From Frigoribacterium sp. Leaf263 (lineage in GTDB: Bacteria > Actinomycetota > Actinomycetes > Actinomycetales > Microbacteriaceae), in assembly GCF_001422285.1 (NCBI RefSeq), contig NZ_LMMO01000003.1, positions 387,297-451,296 on the forward strand: a stretch of 64,000 nucleotides of DNA, read 5' to 3'. The position numbers and the translations under genes were made by a program. Positions 23,195 to 31,788 of the stretch are shown here, piece after piece; positions within the stretch are counted from its first letter, which is position 1; every line of letters starts with the position of its first letter. The notes beneath the pieces were generated by a model. The model was not told the origin of the DNA. It saw only the letters and a list, made by a program, of their open reading frames with translations, and made no database searches.

Positions 23195-25048
23195 TCAGGA
23201 TCGACGAGCTCCCGCGGGGGCCTCGAACGCGAGGTCGAAGAGCGACCCCGCACCTCCCGGGTGCTCCGCGGGGAGCAGCGACGGGTGGAGGGGCGGCACC
23301 GAGGCGTGCGAGATCTTGGGGTGCACCGGACGATCGTCGGTCTCGCCGTCGCCGACCAGCTCCTCGTGCAGCTTCTCGCCGTCGCGGAGACCCGTGAACA
23401 CGATGTCGACGTCCCGACCGGACATGGCGATCATCCGTTCGGCGATGTCGAGGATCCGGACGGGCTCGCCCATGTCGAGGATGAGGACCTCGGCGGGCGA
23501 CCCGATGCCGCCGGCCTGGACGACCAGGTTGCACGCCTCGGGGATCGTCATGAAGAAACGCGTCACGTCGGGGTGGGTGATGGTGAGCGGACCGCCGGCC
23601 TCGATGAGGGACGAGAACACCGGGAGCATCGAACCGCGGCTGCCGAGGACGTTCCCGAACCGGACCGACAGGTACCTCGCCCCCGTCTCGTCGGCCGCTG
23701 AGGCGGTCAGTCGCTCGGCCAGCCGCTTCGAGTGGCCGAGCACGCTCGTGGGGTTGGCCGCCTTTTCCGTGGAGATGTTCACGAATGTCGTCACTCCGAC
23801 GGCCCGGCTGGCGTCGAGCACGTTCCGAGTGCCGAGCACGTTGGTCTTCCAGGCCTCGTCGGGGTACTGCTCGAGCATCGGGAGGTGCTTGAGCGCCGCG
23901 GCGTGGAAGACGACGTCGGGACGTCGTTCGGCGAAGATGCGGTGCAGGGCCGCCGCATCGCGGATGTCGGCGAGGACGACCTCGCGCGAGTCGAGCAGCC
24001 CGTTGCCGGAGACCGTCAGCTGGGCCTGCTGGAGGCCGGTCTCGTCGCGGTCGAGCATGATGAGGTCGGCCGGACCGTACTTGGCGATCTGTCGGCAGAG
24101 CTCGCTGCCGATCGAGCCGCCGGCACCGGTCACGAGCACCCGTGAGCCCGCGAGGTAGCCGGCGATGGACTCGACGTCGGTGTCGACCGGGTGACGGCCG
24201 ATGATGTCCTCGATCGCGATGTCGCGGACGTCTCGGAGTCGGGACCGGCCGTCGAGGACCTCGTCGAGGAGGGGGAGCACCATGACCCGCAGGCCGGCGG
24301 TGGCGGCGAGGTCCGTGATCTCCTGCAGGAGGGCGGCGTCGGCTCGGCCGACCCCGATGACCAGCACCTCGGCTCCCGAGGCGGTCGCGGCCCCGACGAG
24401 GTCGTCGCGGCTCCCGAGCACACGCACCCCTTCGATGCGGAGGCCTCCGCGGGTCGGGTCGTCGTCGAGGAGCCCGACCGGCAGGTACGGCGAGTCGGGA
24501 TCGGTCAGCATGCGCCGGACGAGGTGGTTGGCCAGACGACCGGCACCGAAGATCAGGGTGCGCTGGGCGTCGTCGCGAGGCCGGTTCCGGTGTTCGACGA
24601 TGATCCGGGCGATGTAGCGCAGCGTGCCCATCGCGACGAATGCGACGGGCGTGGCGATGAACGTGGTGCTGCGCGCCAGACTCACCTCGGTGCCGACGAG
24701 CAGCACGGGCAGCCCCAGGACGAGTCCGCTGAGGGCCGCCGACGCGGCGACCGCGCGGACCTCGAGGAGGCTCCCCGGCACGAATCGGCGACGGTAGACG
24801 CCGGTGGCGAAGCCCACGGCGCAGTGGATCACGATCACGACGGCGGCCGTCGCCGCGACGGACCTCCAGGCGATCTCGTGGATGGCGAAGTCGTGTCGCA
24901 CCACGACGGCGAACACGAGCGCGACCACCCACGCGCCGGCGTCGGCGCCGACCTGGAGCAGGGTCCGACGAGCCGGCGATCTCATGAACCACGCGGCAGG
25001 CGACAGCGGTGAAGCGGGTTCGCACGGGACGTCGACACGTGATCGCAC
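23195..25048 (-). CDS. Membrane-bound nucleotide-sugar epimerase/dehydratase (CapD/WbpM-like)
   Basis: 617 residues. Four or five membrane helices (about 25-125), a first Rossmann-type domain (LIFGAGRLANHL, near 168), and a second SDR domain with VTGAGGSIGSELC (near 300), DIRDAAAL, HAAALKHLP and the active-site segment STEKAANPTSVLGHSKR. This is the layout of UDP-HexNAc 4,6-dehydratases that open the pathway to deoxy-amino sugars of surface polysaccharide or glycoprotein; the catalytic tyrosine is replaced as in the WbpM/FlaA1 group. It stands alone, without partner aminotransferase. GTG 25048 with CAGGA upstream is preferred; ATG 24985 is the alternative. Confidence 0.85.
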   Translation of the reverse strand: MRSRVDVPCEPASPLSPAAWFMRSPARRTLLQVGADAGAWVVALVFAVVVRHDFAIHEIAWRSVAATAAVVIVIHCAVGFATGVYRRRFVPGSLLEVRAVAASAALSGLVLGLPVLLVGTEVSLARSTTFIATPVAFVAMGTLRYIARIIVEHRNRPRDDAQRTLIFGAGRLANHLVRRMLTDPDSPYLPVGLLDDDPTRGGLRIEGVRVLGSRDDLVGAATASGAEVLVIGVGRADAALLQEITDLAATAGLRVMVLPLLDEVLDGRSRLRDVRDIAIEDIIGRHPVDTDVESIAGYLAGSRVLVTGAGGSIGSELCRQIAKYGPADLIMLDRDETGLQQAQLTVSGNGLLDSREVVLADIRDAAALHRIFAERRPDVVFHAAALKHLPMLEQYPDEAWKTNVLGTRNVLDASRAVGVTTFVNISTEKAANPTSVLGHSKRLAERLTASAADETGARYLSVRFGNVLGSRGSMLPVFSSLIEAGGPLTITHPDVTRFFMTIPEACNLVVQAGGIGSPAEVLILDMGEPVRILDIAERMIAMSGRDVDIVFTGLRDGEKLHEELVGDGETDDRPVHPKISHASVPPLHPSLLPAEHPGGAGSLFDLAFEAPAGARRS

Positions 25049-25330
25049 GGCGGGGTTCCTGTCTCTATCGGGGTCGGGCGCCGTGTGCGACGCCTGAGCG
25101 CCGATCGGCGACCGTGCTCCGAGGCACCCTGGTCGATCGTCCGTTCAGCGCTGTCGATCATTGTCTCACATATCGTATATCGCATGGAAGATCATTCAGG
25201 GGATGATCGCGACCGGGTGGGGGGTGATCTTGCTGATGGCCGGCTGCGAAACCCGGCCCGCGCCACCCGCGGGTCCTAGCGTGTGAGCACGGGCACGATT
25301 CCGTGCCCCGAGTGGTCAAGGAGGATCACC
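25049..25330. other. Divergent intergenic region with AT-rich palindrome
   Basis: The region holds an unusually AT-rich stretch, CATATCGTATATCG (25169-25182), an imperfect palindrome that looks like an operator of a GntR-type or similar regulator, close to TTGTCT (25161). On the plus strand it also holds TAGCGT (25277-25282), a seven-base-stem hairpin GGGCACG/CGTGCCC (25291-25308) and a strong Shine-Dalgarno before the dehydrogenase gene. No gene is seen. Confidence 0.5.
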
Positions 25331-26548
25331 ATGGCAACGAACCACGCCGTCGCGTACAAGGGCCCCGGAGTCGTCGAGGTCATCGACGTCGACTATCCGA
25401 CGTTCGAGCTGAAGGACGGGCCGGGCGTCAACCCGGCGAACATCGGGCGGAAGGTCAACCACGGGGCGATCCTCCGCACGGTGGCCACCAACATCTGCGG
25501 CTCGGACCAGCACATGGTCCGCGGTCGCACGACCGCCCCGACCGACCTCGTGCTCGGGCACGAGATCACCGGCGAGGTCGTCGAGGTCGGCCCCGACGTC
25601 GAGTTCATCAAGGTCGGCGACATCGTCTCGGTGCCGTTCAACATCGCCTGCGGCCGCTGTCGCAACTGCAAGGAGCGCAAGACCGGCATCTGCCTCAACG
25701 TGAACCCCGACCGTCCCGGCAGCGCCTACGGCTACGTCGACATGGGCGGCTGGGTCGGCGGTCAGGCCGAGTACGTCCTCGTCCCCTACGCCGACTGGAA
25801 CCTGCTGAAGTTCCCCGACCGCGACCAGGCCCTCGAGAAGGTCCTGGACCTCGCGATGCTGTCCGACATCTTCCCGACCGGGTTCCACGGGGCCGTCACC
25901 GCCGGGGTCGAGGTCGGCTCGACCGTCTACGTGGCCGGGGCCGGGCCCGTGGGCCTCGCCGCGGCGACCAGCGCACTGCTGCTCGGCGCCAGCGTCGTCA
26001 TCGTCGGCGACATGAACGCGGATCGTCTGGCGCAGGCCCGCAGCTTCGGCTGCGAGACGGTGGACCTCACCAAGGGGGACCCGGGCGAGCAGATCGACCA
26101 GATCCTCGGCGAGCCCCTCGTCGACTGCGCCGTCGACGCGGTCGGCTTCGAGGCGAAGGGCCACGGCGGCGGATCGGGGGAGGAGGCTCCCGCCACGGTG
26201 CTGAACTCCCTGATGGACATCACGGCGGCCGGCGGGGCCATGGGCATCCCCGGGCTCTACGTCACCGGTGACCCGGGAGGGGTCGACGCGGCCGCGCAGA
26301 AGGGCTCGCTGTCGCTCAGCCTCGGCACCGGATGGGCGAAGTCGCTGTCGTTCACCACGGGGCAGTGCCCCGTCATGAAGTACAACCGCGGTCTGATGAT
26401 GGCGATCCTCCACGACCGCGTGCACATCGCGAAGAACGTGCACGCCGAGGCGATCGGCCTCGCCGACGCGCCGAAGGGCTACGAGCTGTTCGACAAGGGA
26501 GCGGCCACGAAGTACGTGCTGAACCCCAACGGCTACATCGCGGCCTGA
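25331..26548 (+). CDS. fdhA: Formaldehyde dehydrogenase, glutathione-independent
   Basis: 405 residues, zinc-dependent medium-chain dehydrogenase family. Catalytic zinc ligands Cys56 (NICGSDQH), His77 and Glu78 (GHEITG); structural zinc cysteines 107, 110, 113 and 121; NAD-binding VAGAGPVGLAA near 208. The extended ends and GMSD-like NICGSDQHMVRGR match the FdhA group, which oxidises formaldehyde (or dismutates aldehydes) with tightly bound NAD without glutathione. ATG 25331 has AAGGAGG eight bases upstream, among the best ribosome sites here. A dispersed repeat starts two bases after the stop. Confidence 0.92.
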   Translation: MATNHAVAYKGPGVVEVIDVDYPTFELKDGPGVNPANIGRKVNHGAILRTVATNICGSDQHMVRGRTTAPTDLVLGHEITGEVVEVGPDVEFIKVGDIVSVPFNIACGRCRNCKERKTGICLNVNPDRPGSAYGYVDMGGWVGGQAEYVLVPYADWNLLKFPDRDQALEKVLDLAMLSDIFPTGFHGAVTAGVEVGSTVYVAGAGPVGLAAATSALLLGASVVIVGDMNADRLAQARSFGCETVDLTKGDPGEQIDQILGEPLVDCAVDAVGFEAKGHGGGSGEEAPATVLNSLMDITAAGGAMGIPGLYVTGDPGGVDAAAQKGSLSLSLGTGWAKSLSFTTGQCPVMKYNRGLMMAILHDRVHIAKNVHAEAIGLADAPKGYELFDKGAATKYVLNPNGYIAA

Positions 26549-26549
26549 C

Positions 26550-26566
26550 GAGGAGGCGCGGGTCGG
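26550..26566 (+). repeat. Dispersed repeat after fdhA
   Basis: GAGGAGGCGCGGGTCGG starts two bases after the fdhA stop. A second CGGGTCGGCCCG-like segment follows and may extend it into a hairpin. Confidence 0.65.
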
Positions 26567-26618
26567 CCCGAGAGGGTCGGCCCGCGGCCCCGGGGCGGGT
26601 GTATGACGGAACCACCCC

Positions 26619-28091
26619 ATGACGAAGCCGAGCGAAGCCCCGAGCCCCGAGCGTCAGAAGTGGCAGGCGTTCGCCGTGTGCGTCGCGGTGGCCGCTCTGA
26701 CCATCCTCGACCTGTCGAAGGTCAACGTCGGGCTGCCGAGCATCGAGGCGTCCCTCGGGGCGGGACCCACCGCGCTGCAGCTCATCGTCGCCGGGTACGC
26801 GCTCGCCTTCGGGCTCTCGCTCGTGCCCTCCGGCCGTCTCGGCGACCTGAAGTCGCGTCGGCTCATGTTCGTGATCGGCCTCTCGTGCTTCACGGTGGCG
26901 AGCCTCCTCTGCGCTCTGGCACCCACGATCGAGCTGCTCGTCGTCGCCCGCATCCTCCAGGGCGTGGCCGCGGGGATCCAGATGCCGCAGGTGCTGGGGC
27001 TCATCCAGCAGCTCTTCCAAGGCCGTGAACGAGCCCGCGCGTTCGGCTTCTTCGGCGCCATCATCGGGGTCAGCACGGCGTTCGGCCCGACGCTCGGCGG
27101 TCTCCTCATCGCCCTCGGCGGCCCGGAGGACGGCTGGCGCCTCCTCTTCTGGATGAACATCCCGCTCGGTCTCGCGGCGATCGTCTTCGCGGTCAAGCTG
27201 CTGCCGAGGGCCTCCACCGCGCCGAGCGGTCACAACGAGCTCGATCTGTTCGGCATCGTGCTGCTCGGGCTGACCATCCTGACGCTCATGCTGCCGTTCG
27301 TCCTGACGACCGGTCAGGGCGACGACCCCCTCCGCTGGCTCTTCCTCGTCGGCTTCGTCGTGTTCGGTGCGGCCTTCATCCGCTGGGAGCAGCGCTACAA
27401 GGCGCGGGGCAGGTCACCCGTCGTGCACTTCAGCCTCTTCGCTCTGGCCTCGTACCGCAACGGGACGCTCATCGCGACGGTCTACTTCTGCGCGCTGCCC
27501 GCCACGTTCCTGCTGACGACCCTCTACCTGCAGCAGGGACTCGGGCTGGCTCCGGTCTACGCGGGCATGGTCACCATCCCCTTCGCCCTGACGAGCGCGG
27601 TCGCGGCCTTCTTCGGCGGTCGGCTCGTCGAGCGGTACGGCCGGAGCCTCGTCGTCCTGGGCCTCGTGCTCGTCGCGGTCGGCTTCGTCGCCCTGCTGCT
27701 CGCGGCCGTGCTGACGCCCGCCGAGATCACGCCCTACGCGATGGGCGTCGGCATGCTGCTGGCGGGCGCCGGCGGCGGCTTCGTCATCTCGCCCAATCAG
27801 ACCCTGACGCTGGCGGAGGTCCCCGTCGAGATGGGCGGGGTGGCGGGTTCGATGGGTCAGGTCGGTCAGCGGGCCGGGACGGCGATCGGCACGGCGGCGG
27901 CCGTGTCGACGTTCTACTCGGTCATCGCCGGAGCCGGGGGAGCCGCGGGCGCCGACCTCGCCGCCTATCACGAGGCCTACCGGAACGGCTTCCTCGTCGT
28001 GCTGGGGCTCGTGACGGTCGCCCTCGTGCTCGCGCTGCTCGACCTCCGTGCCCGCAGGACGGGCCGGGTGGCGAGCTACTCGACCGACTGA
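26619..28091 (+). CDS. MFS transporter, DHA2 (EmrB/QacA) family
   Basis: 490 residues with about 14 membrane helices. Typical signatures are DLSKVNVGLPSIEASLG in helix 1, the loop motif GRLGDLKSRR between helices 2 and 3, and RILQGVAAGIQMPQ in helix 4. Proteins of this group export drugs or toxic small molecules by proton antiport; the substrate cannot be told. It follows fdhA by 70 bases and may be transcribed with it, but the two functions need not be linked. The 3' end overlaps a possible small convergent gene by 16 bases. Confidence 0.9.
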   Translation: MTKPSEAPSPERQKWQAFAVCVAVAALTILDLSKVNVGLPSIEASLGAGPTALQLIVAGYALAFGLSLVPSGRLGDLKSRRLMFVIGLSCFTVASLLCALAPTIELLVVARILQGVAAGIQMPQVLGLIQQLFQGRERARAFGFFGAIIGVSTAFGPTLGGLLIALGGPEDGWRLLFWMNIPLGLAAIVFAVKLLPRASTAPSGHNELDLFGIVLLGLTILTLMLPFVLTTGQGDDPLRWLFLVGFVVFGAAFIRWEQRYKARGRSPVVHFSLFALASYRNGTLIATVYFCALPATFLLTTLYLQQGLGLAPVYAGMVTIPFALTSAVAAFFGGRLVERYGRSLVVLGLVLVAVGFVALLLAAVLTPAEITPYAMGVGMLLAGAGGGFVISPNQTLTLAEVPVEMGGVAGSMGQVGQRAGTAIGTAAAVSTFYSVIAGAGGAAGADLAAYHEAYRNGFLVVLGLVTVALVLALLDLRARRTGRVASYSTD

Positions 28092-28213
28092 GCGGCGACG
28101 ACGTAGCTCGTGAGGTCGACCTGGAGCGTCCGCGGCAGCGAGATCGCGGCGGGATCGATGACGGTCCAGGAGGCGCGGGTCGAGTCGGAGACGATGGCGG
28201 CGGTGGCGATCAT
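28076..28213 (-). CDS. Possible 45-residue protein
   Basis: A short frame starting at ATG 28213 with AAGGA nine bases upstream. The sequence has a regular beta-strand-like pattern (SWTVIDP, LPRTLQVDLTSYVVAAQ) and no membrane segment. It fills most of the gap between fdhA-MFS and hisN and overlaps the MFS stop on the other strand. It contains a copy of the dispersed repeat (28168-28182). I do not recognise it; it may be a truncated remnant rather than a working gene. Confidence 0.35.
   Translation of the reverse strand: MIATAAIVSDSTRASWTVIDPAAISLPRTLQVDLTSYVVAAQSVE
28168..28182 (+). repeat. Dispersed repeat copy
   Basis: AGGAGGCGCGGGTCG, inside the possible 45-residue reading frame of the opposite strand. 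Confidence 0.55.
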
Positions 28214-28309
28214 GGCGATGTCCTTCGGCTGGTGGTCGCCGGCGGGTGGCGCCGGGCGTGACCTCAGTCAAGCGCCGCGCCGGGCGCCGGGCATCAGCCG
28301 GAGGAGGAG

Positions 28310-28329
28310 TCTCCTCCGTCTCGGGGATG
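28310..28329. terminator. Hairpin downstream of hisN
   Basis: CGGAGGAG-GAGT-CTCCTCCG: an eight-base perfect stem with a four-base loop, 17 bases after the hisN stop. Confidence 0.5.
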
Positions 28330-28345
28330 AACCCGCCGACGGCGT

Positions 28346-29161
28346 CTAGGCGTCCGAGTCGCCGGGCCGTTCGGCCACGATCGCGAGCACCTCGTCGTGC
28401 AGCAGGCCGTTCGTGACGATCGCCGTGCCGTGCCAGGGGCCCTCCCGTCCGTCGGCGCTCGTGAACCGCCCGCCGGCCTCCTCGACGATGGGCACGAGCG
28501 CGGCCATGTCGTAGGGCTGCAGGTCGAACTCGCCGGCCATGTCGAGCGCACCCTCGGCGAGCAGCATGTACGACCAGAAGTCGCCGTAGGCGCGGGTCCG
28601 CCAGACCCGGTCGGTGAGGTCGAGCAGCTGAGGCAGTCGCCCCGCGTCGACCCAGTACTCGAGTCCGTTGAAGCTGATCGACGCGTCCGCGAGGTCGCGC
28701 ACGCCCGAGACGCGCAGGGGCCCCTCGTGCTCGGTCGAGAAGGCGCCGCCGCCCTGCGTGGCCCACCAGCGGCGTGCCAGCACGGGCGCGCTGACGACGC
28801 CGACCACGGGCACGCCGTCGACCACGAGCGAGATGAGCGACGCCCAGACCGGCACCCCGCGGAGGAAGTTCGCCGTCCCGTCGATCGGGTCGACGACCCA
28901 CTGCCGGTGCGACGGGGCGTCGTGCCCGTACTCCTCGCCGTAGAACGTGTCGCCCGGCCGAGCCTCGGCCACTCGGGCGCGGATGGCCCTCTCGACCGCC
29001 TGATCCGCGTCGGTCACATGACTGCGATCAGGCTTCAGCGACACGTGCAGGTCGGCCGACCGGTACCGCTCGGTGCTGATCGAGTCGGCGAGATCGGCCA
29101 GCTCGAGCGCGAGCGCCAGGTCGTCGGCCCAAGGGGAGGAGGCGGGGGTCGGGTCGGTCAC
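28346..29161 (-). CDS. hisN: Histidinol-phosphatase, inositol-monophosphatase family
   Basis: 271 residues. Metal-site motifs of the Li-sensitive phosphatase fold are intact: Glu76/Glu77 in FYGEEYG, Asp91-Pro-Ile-Asp94-Gly-Thr in VVDPIDGTANF, and QPYDMAALVPIVEEAGG near 215. Its place beside rsgA and aroA is the usual position of hisN in Actinobacteria, where it carries out the histidinol-phosphate step of histidine synthesis; inositol monophosphatase activity is the alternative. The N-terminal codons PTPASSP come from a variant of the dispersed repeat (29136-29153). Confidence 0.88.
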   Translation of the reverse strand: MTDPTPASSPWADDLALALELADLADSISTERYRSADLHVSLKPDRSHVTDADQAVERAIRARVAEARPGDTFYGEEYGHDAPSHRQWVVDPIDGTANFLRGVPVWASLISLVVDGVPVVGVVSAPVLARRWWATQGGGAFSTEHEGPLRVSGVRDLADASISFNGLEYWVDAGRLPQLLDLTDRVWRTRAYGDFWSYMLLAEGALDMAGEFDLQPYDMAALVPIVEEAGGRFTSADGREGPWHGTAIVTNGLLHDEVLAIVAERPGDSDA

Positions 29162-29189
29162 GCTGCCAGCGTACTCAGCGGGCGGCCCC

Positions 29190-29210
29190 GACCCGCGCCT
29201 CCTCGGCTCG
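29190..29210 (-). repeat. Dispersed repeat between rsgA and hisN
   Basis: Read on the minus strand it begins CGAGCCGAGGAGGCGCGG and continues GTC. It sits between the rsgA stop (29225) and the hisN start (29161), in the same orientation as both genes. Confidence 0.65.
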
Positions 29211-29224
29211 GATCGTGTCGGGTC

Positions 29225-30349
29225 TCAGCCGCGTTCGTCGTCGCGCGCGTCGTCCGCGGCGGCCGCCTGATCGCGCGCGCTCACGCCGCCCTTCGACGCG
29301 AGCAGCGACTGCAGCGACGCGAGCCGCTCGCGCCCGACGTCGCCGAGCTCGCCGGCCTCGACGCGGTCGATGATCTCCCAGTCGTGCGCCTCGGCGAGCG
29401 GGATGCCCCCGACGGGCTCGCCGGCCGCGGGCAGGGCGTGCGCGGCGAACGATCGGAGGATGTTCTCGGGATCGACGTGCCCCAGGCCGAAGGAGCGGAC
29501 CCCGGGCGTGTCGACGATCCAGCCGCCGGTCGGCACCTTGAACGAGACGGTCGACGACGACGTGTGCCGCCCCCGTCCGGTCACGGCGTTGACGACGCCG
29601 ACCTCGCGCTGCGACCCCGTGAGGGCGTTCACGAGCGTCGACTTGCCGACTCCCGAGTGCCCCACCGTGACGGTGACGTGGCCGTCGAGGATCCCTCGGA
29701 GCTCGTCGAGCACCGCGGAGGGCTCGCCGTCCGGCCCCGGGTCGAAGGCCGAGGAGGTGCTCGTCACGATCCGCAGATCGAGGCACGAGAAGTGCGCGGC
29801 GAACGGCGCCGGGTCGGCCAGGTCGGTCTTCGTGATGCAGAGGATCGGCTCGACCCCCGCGTCGAAGGCGGCCACCAGGTAGCGGTCGACGAGGCGGGGC
29901 CGGGGCTCGGGGTCGGCCGCCGCGACGACGATCAGCATCTGATCGGCGTTCGCCACGATGACGCGCTCGACGGCGTCGCTGTCGTCGGCGCTCCGGCGCA
30001 GGAGAGTCGTGCGCTCGCGCACCCGGACGATGCGCGCGAGCGAGCCCTCGGAGCCTGAGGTGTCGCCCACGATGTCGACCCGGTCCCCGGTCACGACGGA
30101 CTTCTTCCCGAGCTCGCGCGCGCGGGCGGTCGTGATCTCGCGCTCGTCGGGCGTGCCGGCGTCCATCAGCACGCCGTAGCGACCGCGGTCGACCGTCCAG
30201 ACGACGCCCTCCTCCGCGTTCGCGTAGGCGGGGCGCTGCTTCGTGCGGGGCTTGTTGCCCTTCGGATTCGGGCGCACGCGCACCGAGCTCTCGTCGTATT
30301 CGGCGTAGTCGCCCTCGTCGGCGTCGTCGCCGTCCGCCCACCAGCTCAT
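29225..30349 (-). CDS. rsgA: Small-subunit ribosome biogenesis GTPase RsgA
   Basis: 374 residues. A charged N-terminal extension (1-45) and an OB fold (about 46-130) are followed by a circularly permuted GTPase with G4 ITKTDL, G1 GHSGVGKST and G3 DTPG. RsgA checks late 30S assembly. The C-terminal zinc knuckle (normally three Cys and one His) is not recognisable: the segment after RSFAAH has no cysteine at all. ATG 30349 lies eight bases after the aroA stop, so the two are co-transcribed. Confidence 0.92.
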   Translation of the reverse strand: MSWWADGDDADEGDYAEYDESSVRVRPNPKGNKPRTKQRPAYANAEEGVVWTVDRGRYGVLMDAGTPDEREITTARARELGKKSVVTGDRVDIVGDTSGSEGSLARIVRVRERTTLLRRSADDSDAVERVIVANADQMLIVVAAADPEPRPRLVDRYLVAAFDAGVEPILCITKTDLADPAPFAAHFSCLDLRIVTSTSSAFDPGPDGEPSAVLDELRGILDGHVTVTVGHSGVGKSTLVNALTGSQREVGVVNAVTGRGRHTSSSTVSFKVPTGGWIVDTPGVRSFGLGHVDPENILRSFAAHALPAAGEPVGGIPLAEAHDWEIIDRVEAGELGDVGRERLASLQSLLASKGGVSARDQAAAADDARDDERG

Positions 30350-30357
30350 TCCGGGGC

Positions 30358-31773
30358 CTACAGGAAGCCGAGCAGGTCGATGTCGGCGGGGCGCGCCGTC
30401 GCGCGTCGGCCGAGCAGGTCGTCCCACAGGTCGACGAACTGGGGCAGAGTCTTCGACGTGACGCCGACGTCGTCGATCTCGACCCCGTCGACGGCGAGGC
30501 CGATGATGGCACCCGCCGTGGCCATGCGGTGGTCCTCGTAGCTGCGCCACTGCCCGGCGTGGAGCGGCGACGGTTCGATGTGCAGGCCGTCGTCGAGCTC
30601 GTCGACCGAGCCGCCGAGCGCCGTGATCTCGGCGGCGAGGGCCGCGAGACGATCGGTCTCGTGCCCGCGGAGGTGGCCGATGCCCGTGATCGTGCTCGGG
30701 CCCGAGGCCAGCGCGGCGAGAGCCACGAGGGCCGGAGCCAGCTCGCCGCCGCGCGACAGGTCGACGTCGACGCCCGGCAGCGAGCCGCCGCCGACCAGGC
30801 CGGGGCCGCCGTCGACCGTGAGCGTGTCGCCCTCGAGCGAGACCGCGGCTCCCCAGAGCGGCAGCAGCTCGATCAGGTCGGCCCCGACCTGCGTCGTCTC
30901 GACGGGCCAGTGGCGGATGGAGACCGTGCCGCCCGCGACGAGGGCGGCCACGAGGAACGGCGCGGCGTTCGACAGGTCGGGCTCGATCGTGACGTCCCGG
31001 CCGGCGATGGCCCCGGGGGAGACGACCCACACGCCGGGCTCGGGTGACTCGACCTCGACGCCGCGTCGGGCGAGGACCTCGATGGTCATCTCGATGTGGG
31101 GCAGGCTCGGCAGCCGCTCGCCCGTGTGACGCAGCGTCAGCCCGCGCGTGAAGCGGGGTGCGGACAGCAGCAGGCCGGAGACGAACTGGCTCGACGCGGA
31201 GGCGTCGATCTCGATCTCGCCCCCCTCGACCTCACCGGTGCCGTAGAGGCTGAATGGCAGCGAGCCCCGCCCGTCGTCGGACACGTCGACCCCGAGTGCT
31301 CGGAGGGACTGCACGGTCGTGGTCATCGGCCGCCGGCGGGCGCTGGCGTCGCCGTCGAAGGCCACGGGCCCGAGGGCCAGCGCGGCCAGCGGGGGGAGGA
31401 ACCGCATGACCGTGCCGGCGAGACCGCAGTCGATGCTGGTCCCGCCCGCGAGATCGGAGGGCGTGACGAGGAGGTCGGGCCCGAAGGGCTCGTCGTTCGG
31501 GATCTCGTCGATGCGGACGCCCAGGCTCCGGAGGGCCTGGACCATCAGGTCGGTGTCCCGTGAGTGGAGCGGGAGTCGCAGCGTCGACGGCTCGGACGCC
31601 AGTGCCGACAGCACGAGCTCGCGGTTCGTCAGCGACTTCGAACCGGGCAGCGAGAGGGAGGCGCGGAGAGGGCCAGCGGCGCGGGGCGCGACCCAGCGAC
31701 CGTCGTCCACCTCGGGGGCGCGGCCCTCGTCGTAGGGACTGAACTCGGGGCCGGAATACCTGAAGACCTGCAT
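30358..31773 (-). CDS. aroA: 3-phosphoshikimate 1-carboxyvinyltransferase (EPSP synthase)
   Basis: 471 residues. It joins PEP and shikimate-3-phosphate in the aromatic amino-acid pathway. Substrate-binding motifs are [18 protein letters not shown] (near 40-57), the [12 protein letters not shown]-type [20 protein letters not shown] and [10 protein letters not shown] near the end, with [12 protein letters not shown] in the second domain. It is the first gene of aroA-rsgA-hisN. The ATG at 31773 lies nine bases after a minus-strand TACTGT (31788-31783), so its mRNA is nearly leaderless. Its first codons contain the promoter of the divergent sigma-factor gene. Confidence 0.96.
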   Translation of the reverse strand: MQVFRYSGPEFSPYDEGRAPEVDDGRWVAPRAAGPLRASLSLPGSKSLTNRELVLSALASEPSTLRLPLHSRDTDLMVQALRSLGVRIDEIPNDEPFGPDLLVTPSDLAGGTSIDCGLAGTVMRFLPPLAALALGPVAFDGDASARRRPMTTTVQSLRALGVDVSDDGRGSLPFSLYGTGEVEGGEIEIDASASSQFVSGLLLSAPRFTRGLTLRHTGERLPSLPHIEMTIEVLARRGVEVESPEPGVWVVSPGAIAGRDVTIEPDLSNAAPFLVAALVAGGTVSIRHWPVETTQVGADLIELLPLWGAAVSLEGDTLTVDGGPGLVGGGSLPGVDVDLSRGGELAPALVALAALASGPSTITGIGHLRGHETDRLAALAAEITALGGSVDELDDGLHIEPSPLHAGQWRSYEDHRMATAGAIIGLAVDGVEIDDVGVTSKTLPQFVDLWDDLLGRRATARPADIDLLGFL

Positions 31774-31778
31774 CGGTT
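31753..31778 (+). promoter_or_regulatory. SigR/SigH-type promoter of the sigma-factor gene (p2)
   Basis: GGAAT (31753-31757), an 18-base spacer and GTT (31776-31778), a full match to the thiol-stress sigma-factor consensus. It overlaps the aroA start on the other strand. The transcript would begin at or near the ATG at 31789, giving a leaderless mRNA for a longer protein. Confidence 0.75.
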
Positions 31779-31782
31779 CACC

Positions 31783-31788
31783 ACAGTA
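31783..31788 (-). promoter_or_regulatory. -10 box of aroA operon
   Basis: TACTGT on the minus strand, nine bases before the aroA ATG and overlapping the start region of the divergent sigma-factor gene. Confidence 0.5.
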
